From NCBI RefSeq assembly GCF_037572415.1, contig NZ_JBBHLB010000007.1, forward strand, positions 1-64,000: a DNA stretch of 64,000 bases. The letters run 5' to 3'. The position numbers and the translations under genes are program-made. Shown in pieces: positions 49,260 through 58,680 of the stretch; position 1 is the first letter of the stretch, and each line of letters starts with the position of its first letter. The stretch comes from Flavonifractor porci. GTDB taxonomy: Bacteria; Bacillota; Clostridia; Oscillospirales; Oscillospiraceae. The notes beneath the pieces were generated by a model. The model was given only the letters and a program-made list of their open reading frames with translations, was not told the DNA's origin and ran no database searches.

Positions 49260-50666
49260 ATGGAAAACAAGGAAGCTCAAGTCACAACCGTCAGCGAAGA
49301 CAACATCTACCGATTGAACGGGCGGGTCCCCCTGTCCAAGGCCATTCCATTTGGTCTGCAGCACGTTCTGGCTATGTTTGTGGCCAACCTGGCGCCAGTA
49401 CTCATCGTGTGCAGCGCCGCTATCGTGCGGGGAACAGATTCTCACCTCACTCCCGCGGAGATCACTCAGCTGCTCCAGTGCGCCATGTTTGCAGCCGGCA
49501 TCGGTACCTGTTTGCAGCTCTATCCCATTTGGAAGATCGGCTCCAAGCTGCCCATCGTCATGGGCGTCAGCTTTACCTTCCTCGGCAGCCTGCTTATGAT
49601 TTGTACCAATCCTGCTCTGGGCTATGAAGGCATGGTAGGCGCGGTCATTCTGGGCGGTATCTTTGAGGGTCTGGTTGGTCTGAGCGCCAAATACTGGAAA
49701 CGCTTCCTCACCCCCGTGGTCTCCGCCTGCGTGGTCATCGCCATCGGCCTTTCCCTGCTGTCGGTGGGCATGGATTCCTGGGGCGGCGGCAACGGTGCGG
49801 CCGACTTTGGTTCCTGGTATCATCTGGCCATCGGCGCCTTTACCCTGGTGGTATGTCTGGTATCCCGCTACTGCCTGAAGGGCGTTTACAAGAATCTGAA
49901 CATTCTGGTGGGCCTCATTGTGGGCTATGTGGCCGCCGCCATCCTAACCGTAGCCGGGGTTGCCCCCATGGTGGACTTTTCCGGTATCCAGAAAACCATC
50001 GGCGAGGTGGGCTTCTTCAGCCTGCCCAGGCCGGTATTCCTCACCAGTCACTTCCCTGTATTTGATCTGGGTGCCTTCTTCACCATCGCCATCGTGTTTC
50101 TTGTCTCCGCCGCGGAGACCACCGGCGCCACCGCCGCTGTTGCTCAGGGCGCACTGGACCGTGAACTGAAGATCGAGGAACTGCAGGGCTCCCTGGCAGT
50201 GGACGGCTTTTCCAGCTCCATCTCCGGCTGCTTCGGCTGTCTGCCTCTCACCTCCTTCAGCCAGAACGTGGGTCTGGTGACCATGACCGGCGTGATCAAC
50301 CGCTTTACCATCCTCATGGGCGCGCTGATCCTGGTCCTGGCCTCCCTCTTCCCCCCGCTGGGCGCCTTCTTCAACTCTCTGCCCCAGTCGGTGCTGGGCG
50401 GCTGTACCGTCATGATGTTCGGATCCATCATGTATGAGGGCATCAAGATGCTCAAGGAGTGTGTCTTCAACGACCGTACCATGATCATCGTCTCCCTCTC
50501 CTTCTGCATCGGCATCGGCCTGACCCAGACCTCCGGCAATTTCTTTGCCGCCTTCCCCCCGGCGGTAGGCGACATCTTCAATGGCAACGCCGTGGCCGGC
50601 GTATTTGTAGTCTCTCTTCTGCTCAGCCTCATCCTCCCCAAAGATAAATCTTCTGAGCAGAAATGA
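49260..50666 (+). CDS. Xanthine/uracil permease (NCS2 family)
   Basis: A 468-residue nucleobase:cation symporter with about 14 helices. Signature segments: FGLQHVLAMFVANLAPVLI (about 22-40), the polar region near ETTGATAAVAQG (about 285-296) before helix 9, GFSSSISGCFGCLPLTSFSQNVGL and the ExGVI-like TGVINR. ATG 49260 has GAGGTG 6 bases upstream; ATG 49257 is possible. It is downstream of xdhABC and likely imports xanthine or urate for them, ending at the strong hairpin 50674. Confidence 0.9.
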   Translation: MENKEAQVTTVSEDNIYRLNGRVPLSKAIPFGLQHVLAMFVANLAPVLIVCSAAIVRGTDSHLTPAEITQLLQCAMFAAGIGTCLQLYPIWKIGSKLPIVMGVSFTFLGSLLMICTNPALGYEGMVGAVILGGIFEGLVGLSAKYWKRFLTPVVSACVVIAIGLSLLSVGMDSWGGGNGAADFGSWYHLAIGAFTLVVCLVSRYCLKGVYKNLNILVGLIVGYVAAAILTVAGVAPMVDFSGIQKTIGEVGFFSLPRPVFLTSHFPVFDLGAFFTIAIVFLVSAAETTGATAAVAQGALDRELKIEELQGSLAVDGFSSSISGCFGCLPLTSFSQNVGLVTMTGVINRFTILMGALILVLASLFPPLGAFFNSLPQSVLGGCTVMMFGSIMYEGIKMLKECVFNDRTMIIVSLSFCIGIGLTQTSGNFFAAFPPAVGDIFNGNAVAGVFVVSLLLSLILPKDKSSEQK

Positions 50667-50673
50667 TCACCTC

Positions 50674-50718
50674 CATACAGACAGGGACCGCATATTTTAT
50701 GCGGTCCCTATCTGTATG
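50674..50718 (+). terminator. Terminator after the NCS2 permease
   Basis: CATACAGACAGGGACCGCAT pairs with the inverted ATGCGGTCCCTATCTGTATG (one mismatch) around a 5-base loop and is followed by a T-rich run. Confidence 0.85.
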
Positions 50719-50799
50719 CCTTCTTTTGGCGAACTGCACTAATTTTTACCTTTTTCTTTTGTTACTGTCTCCAAATTTGCTATACCGAATCAAATTTAC

Positions 50800-50828
50800 T
50801 TGCCTTTTGTTTGTGTCCCTGCTATGAT
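50800..50828 (+). promoter_or_regulatory. Promoter of glpP
   Basis: TTGCCT (50800-50805) and TATGAT (50823-50828) with a 17-base spacer, upstream of the antiterminator leader. Confidence 0.6.
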
Positions 50829-50844
50829 GATATTGTCCTCTGTG

Positions 50845-50896
50845 CAGGAGAGTGTTAGAGTGCGCAAGGCAGCCAGCGGTTGCTTTGCGCATTTTT
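50845..50896 (+). promoter_or_regulatory. GlpP-type antiterminator leader with terminator (glpP)
   Basis: CAGGAGAGTGTTAGAGTG (50845-50862) runs into a terminator stem TGCGCAAGGCAGCC/GGTTGCTTTGCGCA (50861-50891) and ATTTTT. The CAGGAGARTG...AGAGYG element recurs at 51525. Leaders of this type are where GlpP, with glycerol-3-phosphate, prevents termination. Confidence 0.65.
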
Positions 50897-50937
50897 ATAT
50901 CCTTCCCCATAGATGGGGCCGAAATGAGGTGACGACC

Positions 50938-51507
50938 ATGAATTGCACAAGCCTGCTTGACCTGCTGGCCGACGGTCCGGTGATCGCCGCAGTAAAGGAT
51001 GATACCGGGCTGGACGCGGCTCTGAAAAGTGAGGTGGCTGTACTGTTCCTTCTTTATGGAGATATCCTCACCATTGGAGACAAGGTAGCGCGCATCCATC
51101 AGGCCGGCAAAAAGGCTTTTGTCCATTTAGACTTGGTGGACGGATTGTCTGCCCGGGAGATCTCCGCCGACTTTATCGCCCGGTATACCGCTGCCGATGG
51201 CGTCATCTCTACCAAGCCCCCTCTCACCAAGCGAGCCAGGGAACTGGGCCTGGTGGCTATCCAACGGGTCTTTCTTTTGGACTCCATGGCGCTGAAAAAT
51301 GTGGAGCGCCATTTTTCCCGGGAGTCAGCCGACCTGGTGGAGGTACTGCCCGGCCTGATGCCCAAAATCATTCGGCAGCTGAACCGGACTACCGGAAAAC
51401 CCATTATTGCCGGAGGCCTGATCTCCGATAAGGAGGACGTGACGGGGGCCCTGGGCGCCGGCGCAGTAGCGGTATCCTCCACCAACCCTGCTGTCTGGGC
51501 TATGTAA
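50938..51507 (+). CDS. glpP: Glycerol-3-phosphate-responsive antiterminator GlpP
   Basis: A 189-residue TIM-barrel RNA-binding regulator. Family features: PVIAAVKDD start, LFLLYGDIL, HLDLVDGLS (about 60-68), DGVISTKP, QRVFLLDS, VEVLPGLMP and the phosphate-binding IIAGGLI and GAGAVAVSST ends. It binds glycerol-3-phosphate and allows read-through of leader terminators of glp genes. ATG 50938 with GAGGTGA upstream. Its own gene sits after one such leader and the next oxidoreductase after another, giving autoregulation. Confidence 0.9.
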   Translation: MNCTSLLDLLADGPVIAAVKDDTGLDAALKSEVAVLFLLYGDILTIGDKVARIHQAGKKAFVHLDLVDGLSAREISADFIARYTAADGVISTKPPLTKRARELGLVAIQRVFLLDSMALKNVERHFSRESADLVEVLPGLMPKIIRQLNRTTGKPIIAGGLISDKEDVTGALGAGAVAVSSTNPAVWAM

Positions 51508-51524
51508 AATCAAATACCGGGTTT

Positions 51525-51585
51525 CAGGAGAATGAGAGCGAAACAAAGCTGCCCCCATGGGGAGGTTTTGTTTTGCTCTTTTTTA
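51525..51585 (+). promoter_or_regulatory. GlpP-type antiterminator leader with terminator (glycerol-3-phosphate oxidoreductase operon)
   Basis: CAGGAGAATGAGAGCG (51525-51540) leads into a terminator stem with arms around GAGCGAAACAAAGC and GTTTTGTTTTGCTC (51536-51578) and a T run. The element matches that at 50845. Confidence 0.65.
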
Positions 51586-51725
51586 CGATTCCAACGCGTA
51601 GCAAAAAATGATTTCAGCGCATGGGCCGGAACGGCCCATATGCGCAAAAGCTTCATACGCCATGGCATCGGCTTATACGCGCAGCCCACATATATATACG
51701 AAGTTTCATGCCAGGAGGTTTTATC

Positions 51726-53162
51726 ATGTACGACGTTCTCATCATCGGCTGCGGCATTACCGGCGCGGCCGCCGCCTGCCACCTCTCCCGCTATCAGCTG
51801 AAGCTCGCCGTGCTGGAGCGGGAGAACGACGTGGCCGACGGCACCACCAAGGCTAACTCCGCCATCCTTCACGCCGGATACGACCCGGAGCCAGGCACCC
51901 TCATGGCCCGGCTCAACGTGCGTGGGGCCGCTCTGGCCAAAGAACTGTGCGCCAAGCTGGATGTACCCTACCGGCAGTGCGGCTCCTTCGTGCTGGCCTT
52001 CTCTCCTGAAGAGGAAAACACCCTGCATACCCTCTGTCAGCGGGGCCGCGACAACGGCGTAGCCGGTCTGGAGATACTCACCGGAGATCAGGCCAGAGCC
52101 ATGGATCCCAACCTGTCCTCTCAGGTCACCGCTGCCCTCTGGGCGCCCACCGCCGCCATCTGCTCACCCTGGGAATATTGTCTGGCTCTGGCGGAGACTG
52201 CTGTATGCAACGGGGCGGACCTCCACTTGGAGACCGCCGTAACCGGGCTGGAGCCGCTGGAGGGCGGCTGGCTGGTCCACACCAACCAAGGTGATTTCCA
52301 CAGCCGGTATGTGATCAACGCCGCCGGTGTGTCCGCTCAGGCCATCCACGAAATGGCGGCCCCCCCCAGCTTTACCATCCATCCCTCCCGGGGCCAGTAC
52401 TTCCTGCTGGACAAGAGCGAGGGGAACCGGGTGGGCCATGTGATCTTCCAGTGCCCCGGCCCCAGCGGCAAGGGGGTGTTGGTGGCCCCTACCGTCCACG
52501 GCAACCTGATCGTGGGTCCCAACGCCGATCCCGTCTCCGAAGCCGATGTGGGCACCACCGCTGACGGGCTGGCCTTTGTACGAAGCACCGCCATCAAGTC
52601 GGTGCCCTCGGTCAATTTCCGGGAATCCATCCGCAACTTTGCAGGAGTGCGCTCCTCCACTGACCGGGGGGATTTTATCATTGAATGGGCGACCCCCGGG
52701 TTTCTGGATCTGGCGGGCATCTGCTCCCCCGGTCTCACCGCCGCCCCCGCCATCGCGGAATACGCCGCCCAGCTGCTGGAGCAGGACGGACTGGAACTGG
52801 AAGAAAAGCAAAGCTTCTCCTGCCAGCGCCACCGGGTCCGTTTCCACGACCTCTCCCCGGCGGAAAAAGCACGACTGGTGGAGCAGAACCCAGCCTACGG
52901 CCGCGTGATCTGCCGCTGCGAGACTGTTACAGAAGGGGAGATCCTGGACACGCTTCGCAGTCCCATCCCCCCCCGCTCGGTGGATGGGGTGAAGCGCCGG
53001 GTGGGCGCCGGTATGGGCCGGTGCCAGGGTGGCTTCTGCGGACCACGGGTAGTAGAGATCCTGGCACGGGAACAGAAGGTCAGTCCCGGCGCCATTGTAC
53101 AGGATAAAGCAGGCAGTTGGCTGCTGGCAAGCCAGACGAAGGGAGGCTGTGACCATGTATGA
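51726..53162 (+). CDS. FAD-dependent glycerol-3-phosphate dehydrogenase-like protein with [2Fe-2S] tail
   Basis: A 478-residue oxidoreductase of the GlpA/DAO type. FAD-binding GxGxxG region LIIGCGITGAAAACHLS (about 5-21), substrate-binding stretch ANSAILHAGYD (about 43-53), and GPNADP plus the AGVRSS-like end of the FAD domain. The C-terminal BFD-like domain has CRCETVTEGE and GRCQGGFCGP, four Cys for a 2Fe-2S cluster. It likely oxidises glycerol-3-phosphate to dihydroxyacetone phosphate together with the two downstream proteins. Start is ATG 51726 after AGGAGG. Its stop overlaps the next start by 8 bases. Confidence 0.87.
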   Translation: MYDVLIIGCGITGAAAACHLSRYQLKLAVLERENDVADGTTKANSAILHAGYDPEPGTLMARLNVRGAALAKELCAKLDVPYRQCGSFVLAFSPEEENTLHTLCQRGRDNGVAGLEILTGDQARAMDPNLSSQVTAALWAPTAAICSPWEYCLALAETAVCNGADLHLETAVTGLEPLEGGWLVHTNQGDFHSRYVINAAGVSAQAIHEMAAPPSFTIHPSRGQYFLLDKSEGNRVGHVIFQCPGPSGKGVLVAPTVHGNLIVGPNADPVSEADVGTTADGLAFVRSTAIKSVPSVNFRESIRNFAGVRSSTDRGDFIIEWATPGFLDLAGICSPGLTAAPAIAEYAAQLLEQDGLELEEKQSFSCQRHRVRFHDLSPAEKARLVEQNPAYGRVICRCETVTEGEILDTLRSPIPPRSVDGVKRRVGAGMGRCQGGFCGPRVVEILAREQKVSPGAIVQDKAGSWLLASQTKGGCDHV

Positions 53163-54414
53163 TCTGATTGTGATCGGCGGCGGCCCGGCAGGACTGGCGG
53201 CCGCCTGCTCCGCTTGGGAAAAGGGCCTGAAACGCATTCTCATCGTGGAGCGTGACAAGGAACTGGGTGGTATTCTCAACCAATGTATCCACAACGGATT
53301 CGGCCTGCACTATTTCAAAGAGGAACTCACCGGACCGGAATACGCCGGACGGTTTATTGAAATGCTGGAGGACACCGGTGTTGAGGTGCGGCTGGATACC
53401 ATGGTCCTTACCATTACAGAGGACCGACAGGTCCATATGGTGGGTAAAGATACCGGCTACCGCATGGAAGAAGCCAAAGCCATCATCCTTGCCATGGGCT
53501 GCCGGGAGCGTACCCGAGGCGCCATCGCCATCCCGGGCCAGCGGCCCGCCGGCGTCTTTACCGCCGGAGCTGCTCAGCGCTATGTGAACATGGAGGGCTG
53601 GATGCCGGGAAGCCGGGTGGTCATTCTGGGCAGTGGCGACATCGGCCTCATCATGGCCCGCCGTATGACCCTGGAGGGGGCCAAGGTGCTGGCCTGCGTG
53701 GAGGTCATGCCCTACTCGGGCGGTCTGAACCGGAACATCGTCCAGTGTCTCCACGACTACGACATTCCTCTCTATCTCTCCCACACCGTTACCGATATCC
53801 GCGGCCGGGACCGGGTGGAGCAGGTGGTGGTCTCCCAGGTGGACGAACGCCGCCAACCCATCCCCGGCACCGAGATGGTATTTGATTGTGACACCCTGCT
53901 GTTGTCGGTGGGCCTGATCCCGGAGAATGAACTGACACGTCAGGCAGGCATCACTATTGATCCCCGTACCAACGGCGCGGTGGTTTATGAGAATATGGAA
54001 ACTTCCCTGCCCGGCGTCTTTGCCTGCGGCAACGTGGCCCATGTCCATGACCTGGTGGACTTTGTCACCGCTGAAAGCCAGCGGGCAGGTGCTGCTGCGG
54101 CAGATCATGTGCTGGGCACGGCCCATGCCGATCCTGCCGTCCTGGAGGTACACACCGGCGACGGGGTGACCTACACTGTCCCCCAGCACATCCGGCCCAG
54201 CCGGATGGAAAAGGCCTGCGACCTCTTCTTCCGGGTCAACCGCATCTGCAAAGACAGTCAGATTCTGGTACAGTCGGGGGATACCCTTATCGCCCGGTTC
54301 TCCCGGGACCATCTGGCCCCAGGCGAGATGGAGCACATCGTCCTGCCCAAGGCTCTGCTGGAGCGGGCCTCGGAATCCATTACCGTATCCATCCAGGAGG
54401 TGGCGACGAAATGA
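53155..54414 (+). CDS. NAD(P)/FAD-dependent oxidoreductase subunit of the glycerol-3-phosphate system
   Basis: A 419-residue pyridine nucleotide-disulfide-type flavoprotein. FAD loop IVIGGGPAGLAAACSAWEKG (about 5-24), a NAD-binding loop VVILGSGDIGLIMARRM (about 160-176) and the second FAD site GVFACGNVAHVHDLVD (about 297-312). No CxxC redox pair in the usual position. It probably accepts electrons from the GlpA-like subunit and hands them to a carrier. Overlaps the DUF1667 gene start by 4 bases. Confidence 0.85.
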   Translation: MYDLIVIGGGPAGLAAACSAWEKGLKRILIVERDKELGGILNQCIHNGFGLHYFKEELTGPEYAGRFIEMLEDTGVEVRLDTMVLTITEDRQVHMVGKDTGYRMEEAKAIILAMGCRERTRGAIAIPGQRPAGVFTAGAAQRYVNMEGWMPGSRVVILGSGDIGLIMARRMTLEGAKVLACVEVMPYSGGLNRNIVQCLHDYDIPLYLSHTVTDIRGRDRVEQVVVSQVDERRQPIPGTEMVFDCDTLLLSVGLIPENELTRQAGITIDPRTNGAVVYENMETSLPGVFACGNVAHVHDLVDFVTAESQRAGAAAADHVLGTAHADPAVLEVHTGDGVTYTVPQHIRPSRMEKACDLFFRVNRICKDSQILVQSGDTLIARFSRDHLAPGEMEHIVLPKALLERASESITVSIQEVATK

Positions 54415-54755
54415 AGGAACTGATCTGTATTGTCTGCCCCAAGGGCTGTCATCTGAAGGTGGACGAAACACAAGATTATCAAGTGTCCGGAAATAGCTGT
54501 CCAAGAGGCGAAGAATATGGTAAAATAGAACTGACCCATCCCACGCGGGTGGTCACCTCCACCGTTCGCTGCACCGGCGGAGCTCATCCCCGCTGCCCGG
54601 TCAAGACGGACGCCCCCATCCCCAAAGCCCTGATTCCGCAGGCGGTCCGCTGTCTGGACGCCGTGGAGCTGACCGTCCCCGTGCACACGGGCGACATCGT
54701 TTTATCCAACATCTGCAACACCGGCATTTCCTTTGTAGCTACGCGAGATCTGTGA
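54411..54755 (+). CDS. DUF1667 domain protein
   Basis: A 114-residue protein with four conserved cysteines: CIVCPKGCHL (about 6-15), GNSCPRGEEYG (about 27-37) and a later CxxR type region (VRCTGGAHPRCPVKT, VRCLDAVEL). This is the pattern of DUF1667 proteins found beside the two-flavoprotein glycerol-3-phosphate dehydrogenase. It likely binds an Fe-S centre or zinc and acts as the third subunit. Fourth gene after glpP, overlapping the previous gene by 4 bases. Confidence 0.85.
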   Translation: MKELICIVCPKGCHLKVDETQDYQVSGNSCPRGEEYGKIELTHPTRVVTSTVRCTGGAHPRCPVKTDAPIPKALIPQAVRCLDAVELTVPVHTGDIVLSNICNTGISFVATRDL

Positions 54756-54791
54756 CCGCGGATACCGCGGCACCCATTGGGAGGTATTATT

Positions 54792-56279
<1,488 letters not shown>

Positions 56280-56342
56280 GAACATTTCCCCTGATCGTGT
56301 CTTATAATTACACCTTCAAAGCCTTCGTTTGATTTCACTCAC

Positions 56343-56386
56343 AAATACCCCGACAGCACCTCAATAACGGTGCTGTCGGGGTATTT
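56343..56386. terminator. Bidirectional terminator between glpK and holin genes
   Basis: AAATACCCCGACAGCACC and GGTGCTGTCGGGGTATTT are perfect 18-base arms with an 8-base loop; A and T runs lie on both sides, ending converging transcription. Confidence 0.88.
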
Positions 56387-56410
56387 TAACTAAATATGTA
56401 AAATCTGTTT

Positions 56411-56872
56411 CTACTCCTCCAGATTGTCCCCCGCCTGATCTACCTTGGCCTCCAGTGCCGCGATCATCTTGGTCAGCCAGGACGGGATAGGTGCCCCCAG
56501 GGCGCCGGCGTTCTCAATAATGGAACCAGCCTCAGTCAGGATGTACCAGATCACCACCAACGGACAGAGGAGTACCGTGTAAGTAAAGGGCAGCTCCACC
56601 CCGGGTACGTTGCCCAGCAGGTGGCCAATGACCGTATCCAGGATGGCCGCCACGATGACGGCCACCACGCTGCCCAGCTTGTGCCAGATGCCGTCCCGGG
56701 CGGTCTTGCTGGACCACTCCCCCGCCCGCAGGGCGGCGGCGGAGCCGGTGGCGTAGTCGATGAGCATACACACCACCCAGGCCACCACCACCCAGCCAAA
56801 CCATCCCCACAGGGCGGTAAGAGCGGCACAGACAGCGGCCACCGCCGCTTTGAAGGAATTGATGTGCTCCAT
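56411..56872 (-). CDS. Phage-type holin
   Basis: A 153-residue membrane protein of the phage/toxin-secretion holin type. It has about three hydrophobic segments (about 12-40, 65-90 and 95-115), the typical WSSKTARDGIWHKLGSVVAV loop (about 52-71) and a charged C-terminal helix (AALEAKVDQAGDNLEE). Holins permeabilise the membrane and free endolysin to the wall. It directly follows the amidase gene (1 base), so it acts with it. Confidence 0.85.
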   Translation of the reverse strand: MEHINSFKAAVAAVCAALTALWGWFGWVVVAWVVCMLIDYATGSAAALRAGEWSSKTARDGIWHKLGSVVAVIVAAILDTVIGHLLGNVPGVELPFTYTVLLCPLVVIWYILTEAGSIIENAGALGAPIPSWLTKMIAALEAKVDQAGDNLEE

Positions 56873-56873
56873 G

Positions 56874-58250
56874 TCAGTCTCCTTTCTCCGTCAACAGCCC
56901 CAGCCGGTCCAGCACCACGGCGGCCTCCTGCCGGGTCATCCCGTCACGGGGCCTGGTACCGTCGAAGATCCCGGCAGCCACCGCCTTGCTCCATGCCGCC
57001 CTGGCCCAGGAATCCGGCTCATTGGGCTGTCCGCTCTCCTGGTCCGGCTCCTTGACCTCCAGCCCCAGATAGTCGCAGATCCCGGCGCAGGTGGCCTGAG
57101 CCAGCTTGTCCCGGTAGGCGGCGTCCTTCAGCAGGGCCAGGTCCTGGGTGTTGGTGTGGAAGCCGTACTCCAGCAGCACCGCCGGGGCGGTAGTGGAGGC
57201 CAGCACCGTGTATAGCTCATGGGCCAGCCCGCTCCCCCACAGCACCACACCGGCGGCGTGAACGCGGTTGATGATGGCAGTCGCCAGCTTATTCCGCGCT
57301 GCCGTCTCCGGGGGCGCGGAGGTGAAGGCCACAAAGCCCTGTGCGGTGCTTCCAGCGGCGTTGGAGTGGAGGGAGACAAACAGGTCTGCTCCCGCCCGGT
57401 TGCTCACCGAGGCCCGGCCGGATTGGCTGGGATAATCGCTCTCCTTTTCCCGGGTGCTTACCACCGTAATACCCTTGGCTTCCAGCAGAGGCCGCAGGCG
57501 GATGTACATATCCCAGGTAAACTCGCGCTCCTTATAGGTCCCATCGGCGGAACCGTTGACATTGCCAGGGCCGTGGCCTGGGTCCAGGCATACAATAGGC
57601 TTGCTCACAGGCTTATCCTCCTTGTCCGGCGGCACCTCCGCCGGTTCTCTTTTTACATAGACGATGATGTAGTTGTGGCACTTCCGGCCGTCGCCTTTGA
57701 CGGTCTGGCCGTCAAACCAGCACTGGGCAGACCCGCCGCCGTCCCCCATGACGAAGGAGGTGCAGCCGTCGGCAGCCATGTCGTCCCGCAGTGCCTCCGG
57801 GGTACGGGCGTCCGCCGTGCCGTCCTGGGAGGCGTACAGCCGCAGATAGCCGGGCTTTGTGCCAATGCCTGCCCTTCCCCGTTTGCCGCCCTGACCTGCT
57901 TGGTCGTAGCTGGGCTTTTCCACAGGGCCGTTGGGTCCGATGAGGCAGGTGGTGGACCAGAAATTGTCCCTGGCGTCCCGGTCCAGGGTCAGCATGATAT
58001 CGGGGCCGCTGTCCCAGGCGTAGCCATAGGAACTCCACGGTTTTGTGGATACCCACACGCCTTCCGCCTTCAGCAGCGGACAGGCAGAGCCGTCCCGGTT
58101 CCACATCCCGCCGGTGACAACATAGATTTTGCAGTCCGGCCGCTTGGCCTGTGCCTGGGCGGCCACCTGGGCAATGGAATACCGGAATCTGTTGACAAAA
58201 AGTTCTATGGAGTCAATGGAGGAGAAAGGAATGTCGATCATGTGTTTCAT
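56874..58250 (-). CDS. Two-domain endolysin: NAGPA-like domain plus N-acetylmuramoyl-L-alanine amidase
   Basis: A 458-residue protein. Residues 1-200 resemble the phosphodiester-glycosidase (NAGPA-like) domain, with VTGGMWNRDGSACPLLK, LRLYASQDGTADARTPEALRDDM and FVMGDGGGSAQCWFDG. Residues about 220-400 form Amidase_3: zinc-site motifs CLDPGHGP, KEREFTW, FVSLHSNA and VLLEYGFHTN. The end (about 415-455; WARAAWSKAVAAGIFDG, MTRQEAAVVLDRLG) is a single SLH-like module for wall binding. It cuts peptidoglycan. The start (MKHMIDI) is 1 base from the upstream gene's stop, in the cassette order. Confidence 0.85.
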   Translation of the reverse strand: MKHMIDIPFSSIDSIELFVNRFRYSIAQVAAQAQAKRPDCKIYVVTGGMWNRDGSACPLLKAEGVWVSTKPWSSYGYAWDSGPDIMLTLDRDARDNFWSTTCLIGPNGPVEKPSYDQAGQGGKRGRAGIGTKPGYLRLYASQDGTADARTPEALRDDMAADGCTSFVMGDGGGSAQCWFDGQTVKGDGRKCHNYIIVYVKREPAEVPPDKEDKPVSKPIVCLDPGHGPGNVNGSADGTYKEREFTWDMYIRLRPLLEAKGITVVSTREKESDYPSQSGRASVSNRAGADLFVSLHSNAAGSTAQGFVAFTSAPPETAARNKLATAIINRVHAAGVVLWGSGLAHELYTVLASTTAPAVLLEYGFHTNTQDLALLKDAAYRDKLAQATCAGICDYLGLEVKEPDQESGQPNEPDSWARAAWSKAVAAGIFDGTRPRDGMTRQEAAVVLDRLGLLTEKGD

Positions 58251-58251
58251 G

Positions 58252-58680
58252 TTATCCTCCGCCCCTATCAGAAAAAACGCAACTTCCGATTAACTTAAAT
58301 GCTTGATAATAATTTGTATCTTTGCTATTAATGGCTATAAATCCAGCATCTTCATATTCCCCGGAAATAGAAGCGCCATAAACCGAATTACACCAAAATG
58401 CTATAGATCCTTTTACACAGTTGTTATAAGAACTTCCTGCGTCTATTTCAATAGGACGAATGTTAGAATCAACATAAGCGACAGATAAAATTTTAGTTCT
58501 TGATGAATTATTTGTTACCTTAACTTTATCTATCGTTGTACCTGTTTTAATCGCCCTCACTGCCGCCGGGTATGTACTGAACACATCCCCAACGGTCTGT
58601 CCTTTCTCAGCCAGTGCGGCTTTCAGATCAGCTTTGGTGGCATTCAGCTTTGCCAGCTTGTCAGCTGTCGTATTTGCCAT
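58252..58680 (-). CDS. Short phage-type structural protein, function unknown
   Basis: A 142-residue protein. Its first 55 residues are helical and charged (NTTADKLAKLNATKADLKAALAE) with AAVRAIKTG, a pattern common in phage tail proteins. The last 90 are beta-rich (NSSRTKILSVAYVDSNIRPI, GSIAFWCNSVYGASIS) and coded by unusually AT-rich DNA (58300-58560) compared with its neighbours. It follows the collagen-like gene with no gap. Probably the tip or an assembly protein of the fibre. Confidence 0.65.
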   Translation of the reverse strand: MANTTADKLAKLNATKADLKAALAEKGQTVGDVFSTYPAAVRAIKTGTTIDKVKVTNNSSRTKILSVAYVDSNIRPIEIDAGSSYNNCVKGSIAFWCNSVYGASISGEYEDAGFIAINSKDTNYYQAFKLIGSCVFSDRGGG

